Positions 48,801 to 58,784 are shown, numbered from the stretch's first letter. The stretch is DNA of 64,000 nt from CAWBAT01 sp046331665 (GCA_046331665.1 JAXLQK010000015.1:62001-126000); one strand, 5' to 3'. A program made the numbers and translations. The notes: generated from the sequence alone by a model not told the origin.

Positions 48801-51701
48801 CTATTTTGCGGAAGCGCGTTCTGCAATTGCACGGGTGCTTCCAGGCAAGATGCAAGCTGCTGACAAGCTGCCCGGTAGCGCAGACGATTTCAAGGCGCTG
48901 CTTTTGCCTGAAGTTCAACTCGATGATCTGCGCGACCCCTACGGGCAAACTTATTTGGTAAGGATTTTTGCGGTAGCACGCTATAGCGATCGTCGGGTAC
49001 AAAACAACCAACAGGTCAAAACGGACCCGATTACGGTTTGGAATCGCCTCATCAAGATCCGCAGTATGGGTAAAGACACCATCCCAGACACTGACGACGA
49101 CTTTGATGTGGCCGTGTTTTCGTCCGTCCTCTCCGAAGTAACAGTTACAGGCAAGGCTTCTCCGCCCAGAATCCAAATGCTCTTCACCGGCAACAATGGC
49201 GGGATCAGTGGGCTCGTCACCGACCCGTCCGGAGCCGTAGTTGTAAATACGAAGGTTGTTGCTATCAATGCGATTACCAGTACCGAATCCCAAACCATTA
49301 CGGACTCAAGCGGGAGATACTTGATCAGCAATCTTCCACCGGGTGTATGACGTTTCCTGGTGCAGGCTGCTGGATTCATGAAAACAACCCTGCGAGGAAT
49401 CATCGTTCTCGCCCAAGAGGTGGTAGAAGTGAATGCCATGCTGCGAGTAGCCACCGGGTGAAACGGTGGAAGTCTCGGCTGCACCAGAGGTGATGAGTAC
49501 CTTTGCATCGGAATGGGCTCGGCCGTCAACAAGCGGGCCACTACCGATCTGGCACAACAGGCTACGGTCACTCCACGTCTGGCAGAGAATACTTTCCAGA
49601 AACGCTACCTGCGCCCATTGAGACTGACCGCAACGGGCGAGCGCAAAATCCGCTGGAAGTTCGCTGACAATCTGACGACCTGAAAACTTCTGATCGCATC
49701 ACCCTGGACGGCAGATTGGCGACGATCAATAAAGAAATTAAGAGTTTTCAACCCTTTTTGTTGGTTACGATCCTCCCAAGGTGCTGACGCTTAGAGACCA
49801 TATTTCCTTACCTGTCGTGATTCGAATTACACGGAGAAGCCGGAGCGAGTAAAAGTCGAGATGCCCTCCGCAGGCTGGTTTCCTGACTGACATCAATGGC
49901 TCCTCAAGAGGCATCACTTTCCCCAGGCGGTAGCGAAACTGATTTTCCCCTTCGAGGCCATCGCGACTATCGTAGCGGGCAAACAGCGCGTGATTGCCAC
50001 TGGCTCTACCGTGGCCGATGCCATTGAACGCAGCGTGATGGTCCATCCGCAGGGTGCTGAGCTCACACAAACCGACGGGCGTATTGTAAGCGGCGACGCG
50101 CATTGGGATTTCGACATCCCAGCCGAAGCTATTCCGGGTTCGATTCGTGCCGATCTCAAGATCTATCCTCGACCTGCTCGCCCACGTCGCTGAAGCACTG
50201 GAAGGAATGCTCCAGCGGCCATGGGGATGGCGAACAGAATATTTCATCAACCTATCCGAGCGTTCTTCTCTTGAAATTTGGAAAGAAAGCAAGCTCTCGC
50301 TCGGTCCGCTGCATGATCGGGCAAATGCGCTATGTCGCGCTTGGCTATACGCGATCAAGATGACATTAACGAGAATGGTGCTGTCACTTATTGGGGACGT
50401 GGCGAACCTGACCTCGCGCTGACAGCGTATGCAGTGCGCTTTCTTCACGACGCGGCAGAATTTGCGCCGGTGGATCGAGACATTCTTGAGCGCGCTCGCC
50501 AATGGCTATTTCGGTAACAAAAGGCTGATGGCATGGTCGCACATCGATGGTATGCTAACTCACCGGTCGAGGATGCCATTCTGACGGCTTATCGCGCGCA
50601 TTCTGGCCGCCACTGGCCGCCAGATCAGGAAGGAAAAGAATGCCGTCGTTGAAGATGCCGCGATCCAACGTGCTTCCGACAATGTGGCGATCGCCACAAA
50701 TAACTATACCGACTCCTATCTCCTTGCAAGCTACGGATTGGCGGAAGTGATTTACAGGATATCCAAATGCCACAGAAAATGTTCTGGGAAATTGCGGGTA
50801 GCGGTCAAGACTGAACGCGCCGGGAACTACTGGGAACTGCAGACAAATACTCCGTTTTACGGCTGGGGACACGCCGGCAGAGTCGAAACGACCGCACTGG
50901 CGGTTCAACTGTTGCATCAGAGGGGCCAGCCAGAAGATCGCACGTTGGTGAATCGCGGATTCGAATTCCTGATATAAAAAGACCGCTTTGGGACCTGGTA
51001 TTCGACGCAAAACGACAGCGGGAATGTCTCGGGAAGCCTTGTTATTGTTGGCCTCACGGGAAATAATGAAGCCAGACTTCTCTTAGGCTGACTGTGAACG
51101 GCTCTTATGCTCTGCCAATAAACGGGTCAAGTAGCCTTGCCTGCAGGTGCTGGATATTACTTCTCTTACGCATCCCGGCAAAAACACTGTCGAAATTTCC
51201 GGTGGAAATGGAACGGCCAGCAGCGCACAGACGGTCACGGAATATTACGTTCACGGGAACTCTCCGCTGGCCGCTCCCGAAATCAGGACCACTTAAACTC
51301 GATGTGGATGCAACAGTACCCATCTCCGTTCGCTGTGGCAACTTCCGCGCTGTTCGGTTGAACGAATCGGCTTCGCGGGTCAGCGGGATGATGATCGCCG
51401 AAATAGGGATTCCTCCTGAGTCGATGTCGACCGCGAAGGATTACAGAAACAGATGAGTGAGGGCGGCTGGGAGCTGGTCGCCGTTGTTCTCCGGATCGGA
51501 TTGTTGAATTTCACGTTGCCGCGAGCTGCGCACAAAGTTCGCGCGAGTTTCATATCCAGAACGCAAACGATGCGCAAAGCAGCGCCGCACAAGCTTTTGA
51601 TTACAACCCTGATGGGAGCGTATTCATCTCTCCCGACCGCTTTATCGTGGAGGACCATTCACTTGCAGCAGGGCGATAGTTTCGTGAAGCTGGAAATCTG
51701 A
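45850..51701 (+). pseudogene. Thioester-type alpha-2-macroglobulin with inserted GspG-like modules, 3' 2.3 kb frameshifted
   Basis: I start at the ATG at 45850, after CGGGAGG. Signal peptide, then macroglobulin domains with PSRILVQSDKPLYQPGQTL (MG2). The first frame is open to 49350. In its middle, 48270-49130, are three modules with DPWGSNF, DPWGNPYLFEFG and DPYGQTYLVRIF, two followed by DTDDDFNV/DTDDDFDV, like the C-terminal half of GspG pseudopilins. Then comes a carboxypeptidase-regulatory-like domain (GISGLVTDPSGAVVVNTKVV). After 49350 several frames give NTFQKRYLRPLRLTATGERK, the thioester motif region (50219-50239, PWG.GEQNISSTYP), TED helices (DLALTAYAVRFL, FYGWGHAGRVETTALAV) and the receptor-binding end, to about 51701. 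About 1,950 residues when repaired; exported. Confidence 0.78.
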
Positions 51702-52750
51702 TATTGGCAGGATGCTACCAAGTCGGACTAAACGCTTTTCGACTGAGTGTTTCGGGGAGTTTAAGTAGCCTTTGCGCCAGGGTAGCTTGCAAGAAATTCG
51801 TCTCTGAGGCAAGGTTACGTCACAATTCACGTGACAACCACCCCACCCACCCGTGAAATAAACATCGCAAACCCCGGAGTCGTATAGGTGTATCGGGATC
51901 CTTGCACAATAAAAGATGTTTGATACCCAGATAAGGCCAGTTAATTCACAATGGGAGAGGTGCCAAATCTTTTGGAAAAATCAAGAAATTTCGATCTGCG
52001 CGAATTGTGAATAAAGCTACCTAATTGTTGTAACTCCGCCACGGTTGCCGTTTGTGTCTAGTAGTAAAGGAAACAAGCTCGCTTCCTTTAGTTCACACTT
52101 AGCATAAACGAGCAAATCCAAAGCCATTTCCTACCATATCTCCATTCGTCCAATCGACCTTGAAATTTGACAATTTAACATACCTTGCACTATTGCTTGA
52201 AAAATACTTTGACTTTTCAATGTCGATTCAAATTTGCTCAGAGCATCTGACTTGTAAGATCTAATGCTTTATTGAATTACAACAGGTAATTTCATCTTTT
52301 CCAGCCGTTGCTGCAGTACAATTTTGCATCAAAATACATCGTCCCTAACCACTTTAACTTAAAGTACTGTATGGTCATGCTAAGTTTATGCTCACTGATC
52401 TCGCCGCAATACAAATGTCAAGATTTTCCACCTTCCTTTCAGAGCCTCTAAGCCATAGTCACTCCCGCTGTAACAAAGCACGCACAAACAGATATGGTAC
52501 CAGAAATCAGCAGTCATGTAAGTTATTTGTCCTGATCCTGATATTCAAGTGAGCCTCCAAACAGGCTTGATCAATCTTCCCGCAGAATGGCGCAGAATGG
52601 GGTCAGATCTCAACATTAGATTCTTCTGCAAGATCCCAATACTGAGAGAATAAGAAAAAATGTCTTGGGTTCCGCACAGCGCAAGAAATGAACTTTTTTT
52701 CTAATTCGAGGTTCTAAAGGGGGAGAGAAATTCTTAAGCTTCGAAGGGAT
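51702..52750. other. AT-rich gene-free stretch
   Basis: About 1 kb with no supported gene on either strand and visibly lower GC than the rest of the window. It contains the right copy of the imperfect direct repeat (about 51823-51882). Near 52597 the phrase gaatggggtcagatctcaac resembles, in reverse complement, the end of the stretch at 24150-24185. Confidence 0.5.
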
Positions 52751-52825
52751 TGGTCGGGGCGAGAGACGGAACCTCCGACCCCTGCGCCCAAGGCAGGTGC
52801 GCTACTGCGGCTGCGCTACGCCCCG
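52751..52825 (-). tRNA. tRNA-Pro (anticodon TGG), degenerate copy or misread
   Basis: On the minus strand the acceptor cggggcg...cgccccg-ACCA pairs perfectly, and the anticodon stem-loop cctgc-cttgggc-gcagg gives anticodon TGG. The sequence closely follows the usual bacterial tRNA-Pro. However, the D loop lacks the invariant GG and the T arm is about two bases short (ttccgtctctc instead of ttcgaatcctctc). It lies just after rdgB in a frameshifted region, so either sequence errors or a decayed gene would explain it. Confidence 0.6.
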
Positions 52826-52839
52826 ACGGTTTTGTTGAA

Positions 52840-53539
52840 ACAGCGGACCATGGTACTTGATCGAACAAAGACTGTCAGCGAATTCCCCCAACCCCTGCCT
52901 CCAGATGTTCGGTGTGCGCTCTTGCCTTGGTCTTTTTCCTGGCCCTGCTCCAACCCCAGTTTCAACAACGACCCCTGAAGACAAGCCCTTGTGTGAAGGG
53001 ATGCTGCGATGGTTGATGCTCCTTCTCCGGATGATAATTCTGCCACCGTTTTTCCAGAGCAGGGACCCAAAAGATTCGATCATGGCCAAAGCCCCTCTGG
53101 CTTCCCCTTTGCCTTTGTGATGGTTCCTTTCCAAGAGCGCAAAATTCCGCCAGGATGCCCTGCCGGCCATGCCATCGAAGAAACGCGCCGACTGGCTGTG
53201 TTTCCAACTCTGTATCCGAAAGGCCTTCTCGATAGCGGTCCTCATCCGTGGCAGTAGGGTCGAACAACCGTGCGGAATGACCCCGGCTGCCTTCCCAACG
53301 CGTTGACTTCCAGCCCTGAATCATCGGCTACATTAACCAGTTCGAGAACCGGCTATAGTCAACGCCTTCGCCGCGTTGCACGTTATCCCCATCTTCTGGA
53401 GCAATCGGATTTCTGCCAAGTTCTTCCAGTCCCACGGGAGCCGTGAAAAACGGCAAAGTACCGAGAAAGGCCGCCATTTCTTGAGTTTACCGACGGTGGT
53501 TATAATCAGCAGAGTGGCCGCGGTAGAAGAGCCAGACAT
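52840..53539 (-). pseudogene. rdgB: RdgB/HAM1 non-canonical purine NTP pyrophosphatase, frameshifted
   Basis: Enzyme that hydrolyses XTP and dITP to keep them out of DNA and RNA. Frames joined from the ATG at 53539 give the start LLIITTVGKLKKW, then VADDSGLEVNALGRQPG (the ADDSGL signature, near 53315), the tTDEDRYREGL block, and the C-terminal block GFGHDRIFW...KTVAELSSGE and ISHRS-like residues near 53000-53060. At least four frame changes occur, and the 3' end is approximate. Its position directly after RNase PH is a common bacterial arrangement. Confidence 0.7.
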
Positions 53540-53569
53540 ATCAGCTCAGCCTGCAGGCTTCCAGAGAGA

Positions 53570-54513
53570 TCAGCCCTCACGGAGATTTACAAAGGAGGGC
53601 GCCGTGTCTACGGACTGGTGAGGCTCAGTTGGCGGGATTTCAATGCCACTTCCTCCCGCCTCACCATTGGACAAGTTTCTTTTGAGAATGTACTCGACCA
53701 GCTGTTTGATCCCGCAAGACGCCAGGGTCAATGAGCCATCGAGGACACCTCAGCGAAAGGCCTGGCTGCAGCTCAACTCTTCGACTCAGGTCTCCTGGCC
53801 AGTTTGCACGAGGTTCATATCCACCTGGGCGTGGAACTTCTTCATAACGGATCCGGAATAATGAATTCCGCTCCTCCACATATCCCCACGCTGGTGGTGA
53901 AGGCAATGCGAAGTCTTTGGGAGGAACTTTTTCCAATACCTTTCCGGCGGACGAGCTTTTGCAGAGCCAGTCCCAAAGCGACAAACCCCTCCGTGATTGA
54001 GGCGGTACGCGTTCCTCCATACCGGCATCGATCACGTCGCAATCCCACCCATAACGTGCGCTCTCCGAGTTCTTCATGCAGGTGATGACCGCGCGATCGC
54101 CCAAATCACTCGAATCTCCAGTGTGCGACCTGAAGGCTTACCTTTGCGGGTCATGAACAGTTCAGCCTTGAGCAGGAAGCATTCCATATTCACTGGTGAC
54201 TCCAGCTCGCCTTTGTCTTCCAAAAAGCGGACGGTATTTTCGACGCTTACCGTGCAAATCACACGGGTGTTCTCATCGTGATCAGTACGGTTTCATCCGC
54301 ATTTTTGATGTAGTAGGGTTGGATATCCACTTTTTCGAAGCTGGCTTAGCGCCCGCCATCCAAAACGCATAAAATTCTTCCTGTATCCAGATGTCTTTTG
54401 ACTGCTCGTATCGATGACGGGAACTTTCGGTCGTCACAAATCTAATGTCCAATCTTTTCGGGGTTATTGCACAACGCAACCATCATTGCGGCCGGTTTTG
54501 AATCCGGCTTCAT
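53570..54513 (-). pseudogene. rph: Ribonuclease PH, frameshifted
   Basis: Phosphate-dependent 3' exonuclease that trims tRNA precursors. ATG at 54513 overlaps the GerMN stop (ATGA). Joined frames give RVICTVSVENTV (near 54245), FMTRKGKPSGRTLEIRVI (near 54130; catalytic-region GRT.EI), GGTRTASITEGFVALGLALQ (near 53980) and VDMNLVQTGQE (near 53810), then a C-terminal helix GIKQLVEYILKRNLS. The first 80 residues are poorly aligned and probably also shifted. The stop at 53570 is uncertain. The order amidase, GerMN, rph, rdgB is typical of several phyla, which supports the call. Confidence 0.75.
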
Positions 54514-55214
54514 TGTACTCGACTAGCCCAAAATCTCCTGCAGATCAAATCTTTCCGGCTCCTCCCACTTCGGGTCCCTGACCGATCTGAAGCATGGTCT
54601 GTAGACCTCGCCGAAACGGAAGCCAGAGAAGCAATCGAAAGGTCCTCGGTCAGCGGATGGCTGATGTCAATATGTCCCGCCAAGGTCTCCACCTCACTCC
54701 CTTCAATCAGGATTTGCACCGTCTTCACGCGCGCCACATTCTGCGCCAGCGAATTGACGAGGGAATAGATCGACGCCAGCTCTGGAGCAATTCCCCCGGG
54801 GTGATTCACCGAGACTTCGCGGGTCAAGTCGACGACGGCGAGCCCGTCCTTGAGGATGAAGAGTTCGCGCAATTTTGTTTCGGACGGCAAAGCCGGGGCG
54901 TAGCCCGGCCCCGGCCCCTTGATCAGCTCGGCCACAATCTGTTTGGCTTCCACGGCATTCGACTCGGCGCTGCGAATTTCACGCTCCACCGGCACGAGCT
55001 GGCCGCCTTTTTCCGGAGAAGGGAAAAATAACTTCACCCGCTTGAGGGGAGCCGATTCCGGAATGACGGGTTCGGTTGCCAGGTAGGGGCGCACCGGTTC
55101 GGCGGGCCGCTGCACAAGATCCTGGATGCGCTTGCGCAAATCGTAGTAGAACGAAACTCCAATCAGCGTGATGATCAAAAGAGCAATGAGTCCAAACTTA
55201 ATATGGCGGGGCAT
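54510..55214 (-). CDS. GerMN domain protein
   Basis: 234 residues. An N-terminal membrane anchor (FGLIALLIITLIGVSFYY) is followed by the sporulation/spore-germination-type GerMN domain: LKRVKLFFPSPEKGGQLVPV, AKQIVAELIKGPGPGYAPAL, LAVVDLTREVSVNHPGGIAP, and VKTVQILIEGSEVETLAGHI. In non-sporulating bacteria such proteins occur next to cell-wall amidases and are thought to act in the envelope. It starts two bases after the amidase stop and its own stop overlaps rph, so the set is one operon. After about residue 205 the reading frame may be shifted. Confidence 0.85.
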   Translation of the reverse strand: MPRHIKFGLIALLIITLIGVSFYYDLRKRIQDLVQRPAEPVRPYLATEPVIPESAPLKRVKLFFPSPEKGGQLVPVEREIRSAESNAVEAKQIVAELIKGPGPGYAPALPSETKLRELFILKDGLAVVDLTREVSVNHPGGIAPELASIYSLVNSLAQNVARVKTVQILIEGSEVETLAGHIDISHPLTEDLSIASLASVSARSTDHASDRSGTRSGRSRKDLICRRFWASRVQ

Positions 55215-55216
55215 AA

Positions 55217-56368
55217 TTAAGGGCTTGCCTGCTGAGCATGAAATTTTTCCACCGCAACCGAGATCGTCGCGGCCACCAGATTTTGAAACGCATTCCGACT
55301 GACCTTCTCTTTGAAATCGGTTGAGCTGGCGTCCCCGATTTCAATCATCACGGCCGGCATAGCCAATGGCATGAGCAGACGAAGAGGCGCCTGCCGGGGA
55401 CGGATGGAACTGTTTCCCCCATTCAGGGATCGATTCATTTCCTGCTGGATCATTTCAGCCAGCCGTTCACTTCTTGCAAGACTTCGCAGCTGGGACTGGT
55501 CCCAGGGTACAAACAGGGGCTCGACCACGGCCTTCAGCGGGTTTGCTTCCGCTCCCGTCTCCAGGAGACTGGGTTTCAAGGTATAGGCGTAGCTCAAAGC
55601 TTCTTCTCCGCCGTTGTTGTTCCCGATGTGGAGGCTGACAAAGAGATCGGAACGAGGCTCATTGGCTTCCGCGGCCCGCTCTTCGAGCGTCAATCCCTGA
55701 TCCTCGGTCCGGGTGAGCTCCACATTAATCCCCAACCGGGATTGCAGTGCCCACCGCAGTTTCTTGCCGATCGCCAAGGTGACATCCTTCTCCAGGAGAT
55801 TTTCCTTAATGACTATGCCTCGATCCGGCCCCCCATGACCCGCATCAATCGTCAGGTGTTCCCATTTGGACGTGTCTTTGCGAGCCGGGATTTGAAACGG
55901 TTCGGGCGGGGGATTCTCTTTGGACTCGCCGGTGGAGATTTCCTGCGGCCGCAACTGGAGCAGATAGACATTTTGAGCTTCGAAATGCGACAAGCGGGTT
56001 TGAATGCCTTTGCTCTTCAACTGGATGGATAGCGCATTGACTCCCTGGGAGGAATCCAGATCGATCGAGCCGATCAGCGAATCTTCATAGTGAAAATCCT
56101 TCCTGGAAAATTCAACGCGATTCTCACCAAAGGACAGGACAATTCGCGTCTCTTCCTGCCTCATTTCCATCTGCAGAGGAGACGCCAATTGGACAGTGAC
56201 CAAGGTCCCTTGCTCATTCACGACGGCGCTGACTGTGATCTTGGTGGATTTTTTCCCCCACCAGGACGGCGGCTCGACCGAAGTCAGCGTCGCTTCGAAA
56301 GCCGGAAGAAACCGGTGAAGAACGGGATGGCCTGAATCCAGCATGACGCCAACCCCCAGCCAAAGCAA
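55217..56368 (-). CDS. N-acetylmuramoyl-L-alanine amidase (Amidase_3)
   Basis: Zinc enzyme that cuts the amide bond between glycan and peptide of peptidoglycan in the periplasm. 383 residues. Residues about 45-140 form an AMIN-like beta domain; the catalytic domain begins with LTIDAGHGGPDRG and shows LLEKDVTL, VELTRTEDQGLTLEERA, DLFVSLHIGNN and AVMIEIGDAS, which supply the usual His, Glu, His and Glu residues. The N-terminus has a hydrophobic stretch (MLWLGVGVMLDS) at the very start; the true start may lie a little upstream in another frame (LAALLWLG). First gene of the amidase-GerMN-rph-rdgB operon. Confidence 0.88.
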   Translation of the reverse strand: MLWLGVGVMLDSGHPVLHRFLPAFEATLTSVEPPSWWGKKSTKITVSAVVNEQGTLVTVQLASPLQMEMRQEETRIVLSFGENRVEFSRKDFHYEDSLIGSIDLDSSQGVNALSIQLKSKGIQTRLSHFEAQNVYLLQLRPQEISTGESKENPPPEPFQIPARKDTSKWEHLTIDAGHGGPDRGIVIKENLLEKDVTLAIGKKLRWALQSRLGINVELTRTEDQGLTLEERAAEANEPRSDLFVSLHIGNNNGGEEALSYAYTLKPSLLETGAEANPLKAVVEPLFVPWDQSQLRSLARSERLAEMIQQEMNRSLNGGNSSIRPRQAPLRLLMPLAMPAVMIEIGDASSTDFKEKVSRNAFQNLVAATISVAVEKFHAQQASP

Positions 56369-56638
56369 GGCGGCCAGAAAATCGGATCAACGGGGTGCTC
56401 GCTTACGGAAATTCAGAGGTATAGAATAGAAAAGAATTGAACCCGCGCATGGACATGGTCCTGTGCCTCGTCGTGTCTTTGATTATTAACAAATGCTGAC
56501 GGATAAACACCAAAGTCTCCCGCCACATGCCGTCCAATCCATCGCTTCAAGTCGAGAATAGTGCGACAAATTCCTGAGGCGATTTTCCGATAGCCTGCAT
56601 TGGCTTCCTCATCCTGCTCTGAACGAGGTGGATCACTC

Positions 56639-57854
56639 ATGAAACATAAAGAACGTCTCCTCACCGCCATCAATCATGAAGAACCCGATCGTGTCCCGCT
56701 GTGTGCCTGGTATACCCCGGAGGCCGAAAAGCGTCTGCTCCGTCATTTAGGGGTCGATTCCACCGAGACCGAAACCTACAAGTCTGCCGGAGGCCCTCTC
56801 CCCATCTTGATGGATCATGATTTCCTGATTTCGACAGTCCCTGTACGGGGTATTATGCCAACTCCGCCAGGCTGTACAAGGATGAGTGGGGGATTGGCTG
56901 GAAATGGATCGAGCATGTGTCCAGCGGAGCGTTCACTGAAATTGCCGAACACCCTCTGGCCAACATCAACGACCCGGCGGAATTCACGATGCCCGATTTT
57001 TCCAATGAGGATCGCTATGACGGCGTGCGCAAGCTCATTGCGCAAGAGCAAGAAGCGGGAAGACGGCGAAAAGCGCTACAAGTACGGTGCTGGCGTGGGG
57101 GCAGAAGAACGGCAGACATGGGCGGCTGGCCTCGGTACCCTTGAGCTGGCCTGCGCCTTCTGGTGGGGGATGAAACGGTTCTGGCCGACTCGTCTCGAAC
57201 AAAGATTTCGCTCACGCTTATCTGGACAAATTGATGGGTTGGATTCGCACGGCCGGGAGAAAATTCGCCGAACTCGGCGTGGACATCATCTGGATCGGAG
57301 ATGACTTCGGCACGCAAAACCGCATGCTTTTGTCGCCCAAGATTTTCCGGGAATTCTTTAAACCGCGCTATGCGGCTCTGTTCGCAGAGTGGAAGAGCAT
57401 CAATCCCCAGGTAAAAATTCGCTTTCACACTGATGGCTATGTCATCCCATCATCCCGGATTTCATTGAGATTGGGCTGGACATCCTCAACCCCATCCAGC
57501 CCAACCATAATCTGGCCCGCATCAAGAAGGAATTTGAAACCATCTCACTCTTGGGAACCATCGACATCCAAGAAGTGCTCCCGCCCGACACCGGAAGAAG
57601 TCGCTGGAGAGGTCAAACTGGTGCCTTCGACGGGAGGCGGCGGCGGATTGATCATCGCGCCGGCAATAACATCCAGTTTTTTCCTCCTTCTCTCTCTTTT
57701 TTTTCTCCCTCCTTTTCTCTTCTTCTCTTCTTCTCTGGACGTTCCCATTCAGAATGTGCTTAATTTTTACGAGACGGCGCAAAACCTTCGAGTATCCGCT
57801 CCAGTTGGGGAACTGAAAAACGTCCGTAGCGGCGCCTATGAGCGCCGCCATTGA
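56639..57854 (+). pseudogene. Uroporphyrinogen decarboxylase (UroD) family protein, frameshifted, with a pyrimidine-rich insertion
   Basis: ATG at 56639, then KERLLTAINHEEPDRVPLCA as in UroD-family decarboxylases and methyltransferases. Later frames give DPAEFTMPDF, AGRKFAELGVDIIWIGDDFG (near 57280), KIRFHTDGYVIP (near 57430), IGLDILNPIQP, and GGGGGLIIAPA. There the protein normally continues HNIQ.DVPI; here a 60-base pyrimidine tract (57677-57736) separates it from DVPIQNVLNFYETAQN. The stop at 57852-57854 lies in a paired-hairpin repeat. This is more likely a UroD-like methyltransferase or decarboxylase of unknown substrate than HemE itself. Frame changes near 56850, 57060, 57190, 57450 and 57540. 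Confidence 0.75.
57677..57736 (+). repeat. 60-base pure pyrimidine tract inside the UroD-family gene
   Basis: All 60 bases are C or T (ttttttcctccttctctctc at the start). It falls exactly between two conserved blocks of the UroD protein (LIIAPA and DVPIQNVLNF) and adds about 20 hydrophobic and Ser residues in frame. The opposite strand is a polypurine tract, able in principle to form a triplex (H-DNA). Confidence 0.8.
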
Positions 57855-58428
57855 GGAGACGGGACGCTCCTGTCCCGCTGGAAATCACCCGCTGCGAGGC
57901 GCGCGCCCCCAGCAAAATTCAGTCTGCTTTCCGCCTTTCGGCGGTCATAGACCAAGCATGTCCGAATTGATCGGCCGGCTTGACAGCATTGGTCGTTGTC
58001 TCGCCTCTACCGGGACCATTGGTCCCGGCTGCAGCTGCAACAACCCACCCCTTCCGCCGCAGGACTCCGCTCCGGCGGAGAGGAATTCCTGAACTTCGCA
58101 TGGGTGGGTGGCTTGGCAGAGTTCATCGAAAGGCGTTCAAGGTAGCCGCGATTGCCGATCTTGCTCCGGCAATCGCAGGATTGCATTCATAAATTATTGG
58201 CGAAAGACCCGCGATTGAAGGTCCAAAATCAACCTTCAATCGCGGCTACCAGCTATAAGCGTCGGTGTGGCGTGATTAAACGAACCGCTCGGGATTCGGC
58301 GGTCATAGACCGCCGCTACAGAATTGGCTGGGGTTGTGTCTCGGCGCTCTATGAGCGCCGGGGTGGCGTGATGAGTCAAACCCTTCGGGATTCGGCGGTC
58401 ATTGACTGCCGCTATAGCTGCTAAGGAC
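57815..58428. repeat. Repeat-rich spacer before the tmRNA gene
   Basis: Gene-free apart from the UroD tail. Contents: gcggcgcctatgagcgccgc (57829-57848), gggacgctcctgtccc, tttcggcggtcatagacc (57935), accgggaccattggtcccgg (58012), then a stem with arms tagccgcgattgc / gcaatcgc and gcgattgaagg / ccttcaatcgc (58144-58250), and two paired-hairpin units (58255-58425), each with cggtcat(a/t)gac(c/t)gccgcta and a gcgctctatgagcgc hairpin. Confidence 0.6.
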
Positions 58429-58434
58429 GAATGA

Positions 58435-58784
58435 TGGTGGAGGCGGCGGGAGTCGAACCCGCGTCCGAAAATACTCAGCGAGAAGAATCTACATGCGTAT
58501 CCGATTCATATTGATTCACAACCTGACATAGAGAACCGGCAAGAATGCCAAATTGCTAGTCCAGTGAGTTTCGCCAGTCGTTCCCGGACCGTTCCAACCG
58601 GCTATCCTGTTAGTCGACGCCCCACATTCCCTGCACAGGCACCAGTGAAGGAGACGGCTGCCTAATTAGGCAGCTAGTGCTAATTCTTGATCAGCAGTTA
58701 AGTTTAGTTCCATCTTTTTAACGAGGATATGGTCCTCGGCACGCATCTTCAGCCCTGTAATCCCGTCGAAACCGTTTCGCCCCC
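58435..58784 (-). ncRNA. ssrA: Transfer-messenger RNA
   Basis: 350 nt, rescues ribosomes stalled on broken messages. The 5' end GGGGGCGAAACGGTTTCGAC and the 3' end GGACGCGGGTTCGACTCCCG followed by CCGCCTCCACCA form the tRNA-like domain; the acceptor arm pairs with one G-T. The coding part reads (E)LNLTADQELALAA and stop, ending in the usual LALAA, which SmpB- and ClpXP-dependent pathways recognise. CCA is encoded. No frame problems. Confidence 0.95.

Noticed and set aside
52857..53257. Two plus-strand open frames of about 85 codons
   Set aside because: Antisense to the recognisable rdgB blocks on the minus strand.
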